Source: an uncultured Caryophanales bacterium (GTDB lineage Bacteria > Bacillota_I > Bacilli_A > RF39 > UBA660). From it: a DNA stretch of 20,626 nucleotides. Positions 8,052-14,953 of this stretch are shown here, one piece after another; position 1 is the first letter of the stretch, and each line of letters starts with the position of its first letter. The notes beneath the pieces are model-generated. The model made no database searches and was not told the DNA's origin. It was given only the letters and a program-made list of their open reading frames with translations. Location: positions 1-20,626 of the forward strand of contig CAMKQS010000019.1 of NCBI GenBank assembly GCA_946414975.1, in the 5' to 3' direction. The translations under genes and the position numbers were made by a program.

Positions 8052-8076
8052 CATATATTTAAATAGAGGTGATAAT

Positions 8077-8919
8077 ATTCAAACGTATACTGTAAAATCC
8101 GGAGATACATTATATGGAATAAGTAATCAATTTGGAGTATCTGTTACAGAACTTGCAGAATTAAATAATGTATATGGTAGTAATCTAAAAATAGGTCAAG
8201 TATTAAAAATTCCAAATAAATCAGGTATTAATCCTGATAATATGTTTATGTATACTGTAAAATCTGGTGATAGTCTATATAGTATTGCAAGAAAGTATAA
8301 TACTACTGTTGCCGATATTATGAATTTGAATTATTTAAAAAGTTATAATTTATCTATCGGTCAAGTTCTTAGAATACCAGAAACATATACTAAAGAAGAA
8401 GAAATGATACTGCCTAATTATACTAATTATATTGTGAAAAAGAATGATACTCTATATACTATTGCAAATAATAATAATATTGATGTTGCTACTTTAAAAA
8501 AAGATAATTCTCTTGTTAACAACAATATAAGTGTTGGTCAAATACTAAAAATACGAACAATGGATAATATAGTTGAGTCTTGTTTTGGACCTGATTATAC
8601 ACCACCTACTAATATTAATAATACTGTTAATTATACAGTAAAAAAAGGAGATAATTTATATGATATAGCTAAAAGATATAATACTAGTACTAGTAATATT
8701 ATAAGCTTAAATAATTTAAAAAATAATAATTTGTCTATTGGTCAAGTATTAAAGATTCCAATATCAAATAATACTAGTAATACTATTAAATATACTGTTA
8801 AATCCGGTGATAATTTATATAGTATAGCTAAAAAATATAATACTACTACTAACGATATAAAGAAAAAAAATAATCTTAGTAGTAATCTTTTATCTGTTGG
8901 TCAAGTATTAATTATATAG
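8077..8919 (+). CDS. Five-LysM peptidoglycan/chitin-binding protein, apparent ATT start
   Basis: About 280 aa made of five LysM domains joined by short linkers, each with the YTVKSGD-x-LY-x-IA start and the S-x-GQVLKIP end. LysM domains bind N-acetylglucosamine in peptidoglycan and in spore cortex. There is no signal peptide or catalytic domain. An ATG at 8242 would drop the complete first LysM unit and has no ribosome binding site. The reading frame continues upstream to an ATT at 8077, where the protein begins I/M-Q-T-Y-T-V-K-S-G-D-T-LYGI, and AGAGGTG (8065-8071) sits 5 nt before it. I therefore place the start at ATT 8077. It could also be an ATG hit by a mutation or sequencing error. The stop overlaps the AGGAGG that serves the next gene, so the three genes 8077-10677 look like one operon. 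Weakly repeated DNA underlies the domains. Confidence 0.8.
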   Translation: MQTYTVKSGDTLYGISNQFGVSVTELAELNNVYGSNLKIGQVLKIPNKSGINPDNMFMYTVKSGDSLYSIARKYNTTVADIMNLNYLKSYNLSIGQVLRIPETYTKEEEMILPNYTNYIVKKNDTLYTIANNNNIDVATLKKDNSLVNNNISVGQILKIRTMDNIVESCFGPDYTPPTNINNTVNYTVKKGDNLYDIAKRYNTSTSNIISLNNLKNNNLSIGQVLKIPISNNTSNTIKYTVKSGDNLYSIAKKYNTTTNDIKKKNNLSSNLLSVGQVLII

Positions 8920-8926
8920 GAGGTTT

Positions 8927-9343
8927 ATGAATACATATAATATAAATGATACGAATTTTATAAATTCTAATGAATATCAAGAATTTATAAAAAATAATCC
9001 TGTTGTTGGATTTTTAAAAATTAGAGCTTTTGCTGCTAGCGGAGCTATACCTATTAGTAATATGAAAGTTGTTGTTAGTAAAAATGTTAATAATGATAAT
9101 GTAATATTTTATGAAGGATATACTAATTCTTCTGGTGTTATTGAAAAAATTACTCTTCCTGCTCCTAGATTGGAAATAAATAATATGAATATGCCAAATA
9201 GAACTAGTTATTTAATAACTGCTACTTATAGTGATAATAATATTAAAACATATGAAATAAATATATATGAAAATGTATCAGTAATTCAAAACATTAGTAT
9301 TACCCCTACTATGAATAGAGGAAGTGATACTATTTGGCTATAA
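8927..9343 (+). CDS. Transthyretin/carboxypeptidase-regulatory-like domain protein, matches the N-terminal region of SleC-type proteins
   Basis: 138 aa. The core GFLKIRAFAASGAIPISNMKV followed by YTNSSGVIEKITLPAPR is the beta-sandwich pattern seen at the N-terminus of clostridial SleC-like cortex-lytic proteins (G-F-L-x-V ... T/N-x-S-G-x-x-x-x-I-x-LPAP). No signal peptide. ATG has AGGAGG 5 nt upstream, overlapping the LysM stop. Its 3' end overlaps the SleC-like gene by 10 nt, so the two halves that are fused in clostridial SleC as I remember it are here two coupled genes. A structural or targeting role is inferred; there is no catalytic motif. Confidence 0.65.
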   Translation: MNTYNINDTNFINSNEYQEFIKNNPVVGFLKIRAFAASGAIPISNMKVVVSKNVNNDNVIFYEGYTNSSGVIEKITLPAPRLEINNMNMPNRTSYLITATYSDNNIKTYEINIYENVSVIQNISITPTMNRGSDTIWL

Positions 9344-10677
9344 GATATCCTGTAGTACCTAATAATATAACAGTTCATTTAGGTGCTCCTGATGAATCAG
9401 CAAAAAATGTTACAATACCATTTACAGATTATATTTCAAATGTTGCATCATCTGAAATATACCCTACTTGGCCTAAAGAAGCAATTATTGCCAATATTTA
9501 TACTATTATTTCTTTTGCTATGAATAGAATTTATAATGAATGGTATAGATCAAAAGGATATAATTTTGATATAACATCATTACCTACTTATGATCAAACT
9601 TATATAGAAAATAGATCAACATATGAAAATATTGATAATATAGTTGATGATATATTTAACAATTATGTAGTTAAAAAAAATCAAATCCAACCTTATTTTA
9701 CAAGATATTGTGATGGCAGAATTACTACTTGTGATGGATTATCACAATGGGGTACTGTAAGTCTTGCTAATCAAGGAAAAAATTTTTTAGAAATATTAAA
9801 ATATTATTATGGAAATAATATTGAGATTAAATATAATGCCATGGTTGGTGATAATACAGGAGCATTTCCCGGTTATAATATATCTTTAGGAAGTGCTGGA
9901 AATCCAGTTCTTGCAATTCAAAGAGATTTAAGAAGAATAAGACAAAACTACCCTGCTATTCCTAATATATATAATACAGTTGGAATATATGATCAAGAAA
10001 CTGTTGATGCAGTTAAAAAATTTCAAGAAATATTTAGCTTACCTATTACTGGAATTGTAGATAAAGCAACTTGGTATAAAATTAAATATGTTTATACTAG
10101 TGTAAAAAAATTATCTGATCTTTATTCTGAAGGAATAACAGAAGAAGAAGCAACTTTTCTTTATACCGATAGACTAGATTATGGAGATACAGGTATAGAA
10201 GTTGAATATGTTCATTATTATTTGGATGCAATTGCTTTTTTAGATAAAGATATACCTAGATTGCCAACTAATTCTATATATGGCAATAATACTATTACTA
10301 TGGTAAAAGCATTTCAAGAAAAATATAAACTACCAGTAACTGGAGTATTTACTTATAGTGACTGGATTGTTTTAACTGATGCATATGATTCAATATTAAA
10401 ATCATTTCCTAAAGAATACCAAGAATATGTTAACGAATTATATCCCGATTATTTTTTAACTAGAGGTATGACTGGAAATGACGTTAAAAGATTTCAAAAG
10501 TTCTTACTTGCTATATGTAAATATGATAAATCAATACCTGGTGTTATTGTTAATGGTAATTTTGATGAATTAACTGAAAAATCAGTTTTAAAATTGCAGG
10601 AAGATTATGGATTTGATATTAATGGTATAGTTGGACCTTTACTTTGGAAGAAAGTTGTAGAACTTGCAAAAAGATAG
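9334..10677 (+). CDS. SleC-like SpoIID/LytB-domain protein with three peptidoglycan-binding domains
   Basis: 447 aa. An N-terminal SpoIID/LytB-type domain (about 28-165) shows PFTDYISNVASSEIYPTWP, in which E41 matches the catalytic glutamate of SpoIID-type lytic transglycosylases, then NRIYNEWYRSKGYNFDITS, YCDGRITTCDG, SQWG (137-140) and EILKYYYGN. Three PG_binding_1 repeats follow (about 183-250, 282-350, 373-445), each with D/E-x-x-V-x-x-FQ-x-x-x-x-L-P/F-x-x-G. The order matches the germination-specific cortex-lytic enzyme SleC of clostridia, which has fewer binding repeats. No signal peptide, consistent with a spore-located enzyme but also with other wall roles. The start is TTG at 9334, the only start codon available after an in-frame stop at 9325-9327, with GAGG 12 nt upstream and a 10-nt overlap with the previous gene. 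Confidence 0.8.
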   Translation: MAIRYPVVPNNITVHLGAPDESAKNVTIPFTDYISNVASSEIYPTWPKEAIIANIYTIISFAMNRIYNEWYRSKGYNFDITSLPTYDQTYIENRSTYENIDNIVDDIFNNYVVKKNQIQPYFTRYCDGRITTCDGLSQWGTVSLANQGKNFLEILKYYYGNNIEIKYNAMVGDNTGAFPGYNISLGSAGNPVLAIQRDLRRIRQNYPAIPNIYNTVGIYDQETVDAVKKFQEIFSLPITGIVDKATWYKIKYVYTSVKKLSDLYSEGITEEEATFLYTDRLDYGDTGIEVEYVHYYLDAIAFLDKDIPRLPTNSIYGNNTITMVKAFQEKYKLPVTGVFTYSDWIVLTDAYDSILKSFPKEYQEYVNELYPDYFLTRGMTGNDVKRFQKFLLAICKYDKSIPGVIVNGNFDELTEKSVLKLQEDYGFDINGIVGPLLWKKVVELAKR

Positions 10678-10698
10678 ATACTTTTTAAGCACCTATCT
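10672..10698. terminator. Bidirectional terminator between convergent genes
   Basis: Arms 10672-10683 and 10687-10698 pair over 12 positions (two mismatches on the plus strand, two G-U pairs on the minus strand) with a 3-nt loop. T runs follow on both strands. The plus-strand stop TAG (10675-10677) lies inside the left arm and the minus-strand stop TAA begins at the right edge. Confidence 0.85.
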
Positions 10699-11663
10699 TA
10701 TTTTTTTATAATTGGAACTATTCTTTTTATATAGCTATTTATGCCATTACTTGCAGTATATATATCTTTATATATACTAAAATTATTATGATAAAAACTA
10801 TCGAAATAATCAATATTATGAATTATAAAATTAATAGCTTTAATATATTTATCATGATATTCTTCTTGATTAATTGACTCACTATTTATTATATTTTTTA
10901 AATTACCATTATCTATCATTCCCAATAACTTTTGAAAAACTGTCATTAATTTATTATATTTCATTGAATTTACAATATCATCATACGGATAAAAGGCATT
11001 ACCTCTATTATATAAAATACCATCATTTGTAGGATCTAATATATATGTTTTACTATCTTTTCTTGCTGCAGTAATTAAATGATTTGGAAAATTAGTATTT
11101 TGTGTCATGTTTCCAATAACTTTAGCAAATTTTTTCCCTTTAATATTTTTATTTAAATGGGCTATAGATATTTTTTCTAATGAAGCAATTGAATCTTTAG
11201 AAGCACTAACTACTAATGTATCACTTTCAATAGCCATTTTATTATATATATCACTTAGCATGCTAGCTATTGATCTACATACTCCACTACCTCTTATTAC
11301 ATCAACACCCATTAATTTTGGTAAATCTTTCATTTTAGTATTATATTCAAAACTATGTCCATACGATAAATAACCCTTTCGATACATATATACATATATT
11401 GCAAATATTTCTACTACATCTTCAATATTAAAATCTTTCATTAATTTACTAAAATTGGTAATTACCTTATCATACATTTCTTTTACTTCTTTATAATCTT
11501 TAGTAAAAGTAGCAGTTCTTTGGCTCAATAATGTATCTACTAAAAATGGTAACATAGCAATATTCTGAATATCAACATTTGCACATTTATTAGCTGCAAC
11601 AGTAGCAATAATACCACCTAAAAATTCTATCGTTCTTATATATTCTTGATGTTTTGATTTCAT
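10698..11663 (-). CDS. Putative transglutaminase-like cysteine protein
   Basis: 321 aa from ATG 11663, chosen because AAGGGGG sits just upstream; an in-frame ATG at 11696 has no such site. No signal peptide. The middle carries GSGVCRSIASML (C129), NHLITAARKDSKTYILDPTND (H195, D210). A Cys in GVCR, a His after about 65 residues and an Asp in a YILDPTND strand form the Cys-His-Asp layout of transglutaminase-like proteins. Flanking parts are helical and unrecognised. Substrate and role (peptidase, crosslinker or inactive scaffold) are unknown. It is the last gene of the minus-strand set that starts at about 12579. Confidence 0.6.
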   Translation of the reverse strand: MKSKHQEYIRTIEFLGGIIATVAANKCANVDIQNIAMLPFLVDTLLSQRTATFTKDYKEVKEMYDKVITNFSKLMKDFNIEDVVEIFAIYVYMYRKGYLSYGHSFEYNTKMKDLPKLMGVDVIRGSGVCRSIASMLSDIYNKMAIESDTLVVSASKDSIASLEKISIAHLNKNIKGKKFAKVIGNMTQNTNFPNHLITAARKDSKTYILDPTNDGILYNRGNAFYPYDDIVNSMKYNKLMTVFQKLLGMIDNGNLKNIINSESINQEEYHDKYIKAINFIIHNIDYFDSFYHNNFSIYKDIYTASNGINSYIKRIVPIIKK

Positions 11664-11812
11664 ATAATGCCCCCTTTTGCTTGCGTTAAGTAACATAAAA
11701 TGCTTATATGTGCAAATACAACATTATTATTTGTTACTTCTTTATTATTGCAAGCATTTAGCAGTTTACTTTCATCTAAAGTAATTTTTTTAATATCAAT
11801 TCTAAGTATAAA
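11660..11812 (-). pseudogene. Open frame without a usable start, probable remnant or tiny non-ATG gene
   Basis: A 50-codon stop-free frame in the gap between two genes. It ends in a TGA that overlaps the next ATG as ATGA, the usual arrangement for coupled genes. It reads LRIDIKKITLDESKLLNA near the start and LTQAKGGII at the end. No ATG, GTG or TTG occurs in frame and no ribosome binding site is seen. An inverted repeat AAATGCTT/AAGCATTT (about 11697-11704 and 11753-11760) lies inside. May be a decayed gene or chance. Confidence 0.25.
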
Positions 11813-11823
11813 TCATTATCTAG

Positions 11824-12441
11824 TTAAAAACTATATTTTAATTCTATGTCATCAGGCATGTTTGGTAATTTTTTAACTAAAGGCTTTTTATATTCCAATG
11901 CATTATTATATGCATGTTTATCTGCAACATATGCAGCAATTTGAAATGCTTGAAGTCCATAATTTAATTCTTCTGGATTATCTCCATATATTCTTTTAGA
12001 TAGTTCTTTATCGACATCATCATTTATTTTTTCTATAGCCTTATTAATATATAAGTGAAATGATTTAACCCCCATATCTTTATTTTCTCTTGCAAGATTA
12101 TGATAAAAATTTGAAAATGCATCATTTAATTGTGATATTAATACACTATACATATCAATATTCTTACTTCTTGATACATCTTCTATTTTTTTATACACTT
12201 CTACTATAACATCCTTATACAAATATGTTCCAAGCTCATCTAAAGAATATCCTAATCTTTCTAAAATACTTAATACTTGCATATTTTTATTTTCTTCTTC
12301 GGTAAAAACCTGAGTATATCCTTGTTTAAATAAAGAATATTTCTTCTTATCCTCATTTGCCTCATTCATAGCATAGCTAACTCCATTTACAATTAATAAT
12401 AAATTTTCATATTCAGAAAACAATCTTCTTTCTTTAACCAT
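11824..12441 (-). CDS. Uncharacterised 205-aa helical protein, possibly Spo0A-C-terminal-like
   Basis: Cytosolic, all-helical by composition, no membrane segment. Residues about 53-130 read VLSILERLGYSLDELGTYLY, KDVIVEVYKKIED and later FYHNLARENKD with INKAIEKIN. This recalls the effector domain of the sporulation regulator Spo0A (ILHEIGVP-x-x-x-KGYxYL, YPxIAKKY, RAIRHAIE). The similarity is short and includes an insertion, so I give it as a hint, not a call. ATG 12441 has AAAGGATG upstream. The 139-nt leader holds the folded RNA and terminator described separately, so expression may depend on read-through of that terminator. It precedes the transglutaminase-like gene on the same strand. Confidence 0.5.
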   Translation of the reverse strand: MVKERRLFSEYENLLLIVNGVSYAMNEANEDKKKYSLFKQGYTQVFTEEENKNMQVLSILERLGYSLDELGTYLYKDVIVEVYKKIEDVSRSKNIDMYSVLISQLNDAFSNFYHNLARENKDMGVKSFHLYINKAIEKINDDVDKELSKRIYGDNPEELNYGLQAFQIAAYVADKHAYNNALEYKKPLVKKLPNMPDDIELKYSF

Positions 12442-12479
12442 AAATAATCATCCTTTCTTTTAATCAATATTTAGACATT

Positions 12480-12579
12480 AAAAAATCACGAATAATGCAT
12501 TCGTGACTCCAATATTAACAAAAATATTGTGTAGGTTTCCCCGAGATAGCTCGTCTTTAGACTATATCTCCTCACTTGC
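12480..12579 (-). ncRNA. Structured RNA of about 100 nt: candidate sRNA or attenuator/riboswitch leader
   Basis: Transcribed on the minus strand from a consensus promoter (start expected near 12579). Seen elements in order: an outer helix GTGAGG with CCT-A-CAC (12570-12575 with 12529-12535, one bulged A); an inner helix GAGATA/TATCTC (12565-12570 with 12543-12548) that shares one base with it; an unpaired GGGGAAA; a hairpin CAATATT/AATATTG (12523-12529 with 12510-12516); and an intrinsic terminator TCACGAAT/ATTCGTGA (12499-12506 with 12486-12493) followed by six T (12480-12485). The next gene begins 39 nt later. I checked it mentally against T-box, SAM, purine, c-di-GMP, preQ1 and guanidine patterns and it matches none. 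Confidence 0.6.
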
Positions 12580-12585
12580 AATTAA

Positions 12586-12613
12586 ATTATACACTATTTT
12601 ATTTATTTGTCAA
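12586..12613 (-). promoter_or_regulatory. Perfect consensus sigma-A-type promoter
   Basis: Minus strand TTGACA (12608-12613), 16-nt spacer, TATAAT (12586-12591). Both hexamers are exact. The -35 lies a few bases before the stop codon of the upstream gene, so this drives the RNA at 12480-12579 and possibly the two genes behind it. Confidence 0.85.
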
Positions 12614-12616
12614 TAA

Positions 12617-13843
12617 CTATCCTATTCTATTCTTATCTAAAGTAAGAATTTTCTTTTTGTTAAAATCTTCAGTAAGAGATGAAAATTTCTTATATCCCAT
12701 ATCTATTAATGATTCTAATAAGATTTTTTCATATTCTCCATATAAATAAAAAAATGTTTGTAAGAAAAATTTACCTTTCTTACCATCTATATCTTCTTTT
12801 ATCTTGTTTAACATATTATTGGTAATAGTATCATTAATTTTATTTGTGTTTTTAGATATCATTTTTAAATATTCTTTATATGTATCAAACTCATATAAGG
12901 CACACTTTTCTACTTCATCTTCATAATACTCAGTTTCACAATGAAATATACCATCTGTATCTCGTTCACTACCCCATCTTTTATCCTTCATCTCATCTGG
13001 TATATTTAAATATGTTGAATTTAAATATTTATTATTCAAATATTCAATATAGTGTCTATACTTATTTATATATTTTGTATCATTATACATCTTACCATTT
13101 ATAATACTAGAATCACTTTTTAACTTACATTGATCAATTGTATTTTGTGGTATAATTCCTAAATATAATAAAACAATATCGGTTGCAATTATCGGCTTGC
13201 AATCAAATACAAAAATTTTTCTTGGATAAAAACTATCTATTATTTCTTTATCCAGTTTATTATATGTATCACTTTTCATAAGTATTGTTGCATTATCGTT
13301 AATTTTTAAACTAGCCTTATTAAGATCAAAAAATGTATCAACAGGATTTAATACTTTTAATCTAGGATTATTAATATTATTTTTTAATGGCTCAATAATT
13401 ATAAAATCACCATCATTAAATTTAATATCTAATAGAAAATTATGTACATTAGATGCTAGTGAATTTATTGAAAAATGTTTAGTATCACGATAATAATATG
13501 ATACTAACTTATTATCTTTAATATCTTGCTTTGTTAAATCTTTGCCAATATTAATATCTTTATATTTATAGCTTTTATGTCTAATACATTCAAGTATAAA
13601 GCCATATGGATTTTGTATTAAATGATATGCATTAGTGTGGTTAAGAGGATAATATTCCATATTTATAGGTATAAATTTTTCTTTTACAATTCTAACTAAG
13701 ACAAAATCATCTAGAGTAAAGTCTCTATTAAAGCTATTTTTTAAAAGTAATACCTTATTTACTATATCTTTATAATCTTTAAAACATGCATTTATTCTAT
13801 ATACTCCATCTTCTTTAGTAATATACTTATCTACAAATTTCAT
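12617..13843 (-). CDS. Uncharacterised 408-aa protein
   Basis: I do not recognise the family. It has no signal peptide or clear membrane helix; lysine, asparagine and tyrosine are abundant. Distinct segments are an N-terminal half with FNDGDFIIIEPLKN (about 141-154), a middle KIFVFDCKPIIATDIVLLYLG (about 209-229), and a charged helical C-terminus. ATG 13843 has AAGGAGA at good spacing, nearly the same leader sequence as the 205-aa gene. It has its own extended -10 promoter, divergent from the LysR gene, so LysR control is possible. No terminator separates it from the next promoter at 12586-12613. Confidence 0.6.
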   Translation of the reverse strand: MKFVDKYITKEDGVYRINACFKDYKDIVNKVLLLKNSFNRDFTLDDFVLVRIVKEKFIPINMEYYPLNHTNAYHLIQNPYGFILECIRHKSYKYKDINIGKDLTKQDIKDNKLVSYYYRDTKHFSINSLASNVHNFLLDIKFNDGDFIIIEPLKNNINNPRLKVLNPVDTFFDLNKASLKINDNATILMKSDTYNKLDKEIIDSFYPRKIFVFDCKPIIATDIVLLYLGIIPQNTIDQCKLKSDSSIINGKMYNDTKYINKYRHYIEYLNNKYLNSTYLNIPDEMKDKRWGSERDTDGIFHCETEYYEDEVEKCALYEFDTYKEYLKMISKNTNKINDTITNNMLNKIKEDIDGKKGKFFLQTFFYLYGEYEKILLESLIDMGYKKFSSLTEDFNKKKILTLDKNRIG

Positions 13844-13891
13844 AAATATCTCCTTTCTTTAATATACTATTTTCGTGAAAAAACAATGCTT

Positions 13892-13934
13892 ATTATAACA
13901 CATTATTATATTTTTTTTTAAAAAGTGTTATAAT
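13892..13934. promoter_or_regulatory. Divergent, mirror-image extended -10 promoters
   Basis: The 10-base ATTATAACAC (13892-13901) and its inverse GTGTTATAAT (13925-13934) face away from each other. Each reads TG-T-TATAAT on its own strand: minus for the 408-aa gene, plus for the LysR gene. The 23-nt spacer is almost pure A+T, with no good -35 for either. The symmetry could also be read by a dimeric regulator such as the adjacent LysR protein. Confidence 0.55.
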
Positions 13935-13961
13935 ATTTAAAACTTTTGGAGTGTGGTTTTT

Positions 13962-14876
13962 ATGTATAAAACAAATATTAATTTAAATTTATATAAAACT
14001 TTTTATGATGTAGCTAAATATGGTAATATTTCTAAAACTGCAAAATATACATTTACATCCCAGTCTGCTATAAGTAAATCTATTAAAAAGCTTGAAGAAG
14101 AACTGGGAGTTCAGTTATTTTATCGAAATCTAAATGGTGTTGAACTTACTGATAAAGGTAAAGATCTTTTATATTTTGTAGAAAAATCATATAGTAATTT
14201 AATAATTGCTGAAAGAACTATGTTAGAAACTGAAAATTTAGAAAGAGGAAAGTTATCTATAGGAATGCCTTCTAATATAGGGTCATTCTTCTTATTTGAT
14301 AAAATAATAGATTTTCACAATAAATATCCAAATATAGAAATAACTATTATTACTGGTTCAACTTCTAACTTAATTAATCTACTTGATTCTCATAAAGTTG
14401 ATTTTGTTATTGATACATCTCCCATTAATGTTAAGTTAAATGATGGTATAAAAGTGACTAAATTAGATGAAGTGAAATACTGCTTTATTGTAAAAAAGGA
14501 TACCAAAAAGATTGAATATAAAAGTATAAATAGTCTAAATGATTTAAAGGATAAACCATTAATACTACCTATTTTAGGGACTGCAAATAGAAATGATTTA
14601 GATGAACTTTTAATGAATAATAATATTAATATTGAAAATGTTATTAATATACATACAAGTGAAATGATAATTTCGGCTGTAAAGAAAGATTTAGGTATTG
14701 GATATATTATTTATGATTTGATTGAATCAGATGTTAAAAATAATGAATTAGATATTTTAAATATTAAAGAAAAATTACCTACTGTAGAAATAAATATAGT
14801 TTTTGATAAAAGCTTTTTAACAACTGCTCCTAAAAAATTTATTGAAACCTATATAGATTATGAATTTAATTTATAA
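13962..14876 (+). CDS. LysR-family transcriptional regulator
   Basis: 304 aa, normal family length. N-terminal winged helix-turn-helix: LYKTFYDVAKYGNISKTAKY, SQSAISKSIKKLEEELGVQLF, then ELTDKGKDLL. The C-terminal two-lobed effector domain follows (about 90-300), starting at KLSIGMPSNIG. LysR proteins bind DNA as tetramers and often control a divergent gene, here the unknown 408-aa gene. The effector cannot be told from sequence. ATG 13962 is chosen because GGAG (13948-13951) lies 10 nt upstream; the in-frame GTG at 13953 is too close to it. A terminator follows. Confidence 0.9.
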   Translation: MYKTNINLNLYKTFYDVAKYGNISKTAKYTFTSQSAISKSIKKLEEELGVQLFYRNLNGVELTDKGKDLLYFVEKSYSNLIIAERTMLETENLERGKLSIGMPSNIGSFFLFDKIIDFHNKYPNIEITIITGSTSNLINLLDSHKVDFVIDTSPINVKLNDGIKVTKLDEVKYCFIVKKDTKKIEYKSINSLNDLKDKPLILPILGTANRNDLDELLMNNNINIENVINIHTSEMIISAVKKDLGIGYIIYDLIESDVKNNELDILNIKEKLPTVEINIVFDKSFLTTAPKKFIETYIDYEFNL

Positions 14877-14907
14877 TTATTTGAAGGAGAAATATGTCTA
14901 TTTAAAG

Positions 14908-14939
14908 TATAATCTTAATATAGGGATTATATTTTTTTT
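14908..14939 (+). terminator. Intrinsic terminator of the LysR gene
   Basis: Stem TATAATC/GATTATA (14908-14914 with 14925-14931) followed by eight T (14932-14939). The ribosome binding site of the next gene begins directly after the T run. Confidence 0.75.
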
Positions 14940-14953
14940 AGGAGTTGATAAAT

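Noticed and set aside
8052..8059. CATATATT before the LysM gene, resembling a sigma-E -10 element
   Set aside because: It would place the transcription start on top of the ribosome binding site, and no matching -35 is present.
8242..8919. LysM gene starting at ATG 8242
   Set aside because: No ribosome binding site upstream, and this start would cut off a complete in-frame LysM domain that has a good ribosome binding site at 8065-8071.
12543..12575. AGATATAGTC resembles the conserved S element (P7) of group I introns
   Set aside because: No P, Q or R elements and no exon junction are seen around it; the same bases are explained by the inner hairpin of the candidate RNA.
14885..14904. GGAG followed by ATG-TCT-ATT-TAA, a three-codon mini-ORF after the LysR gene
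   Set aside because: Too short to distinguish from chance in A+T-rich DNA and it precedes a terminator; no regulatory role can be supported.
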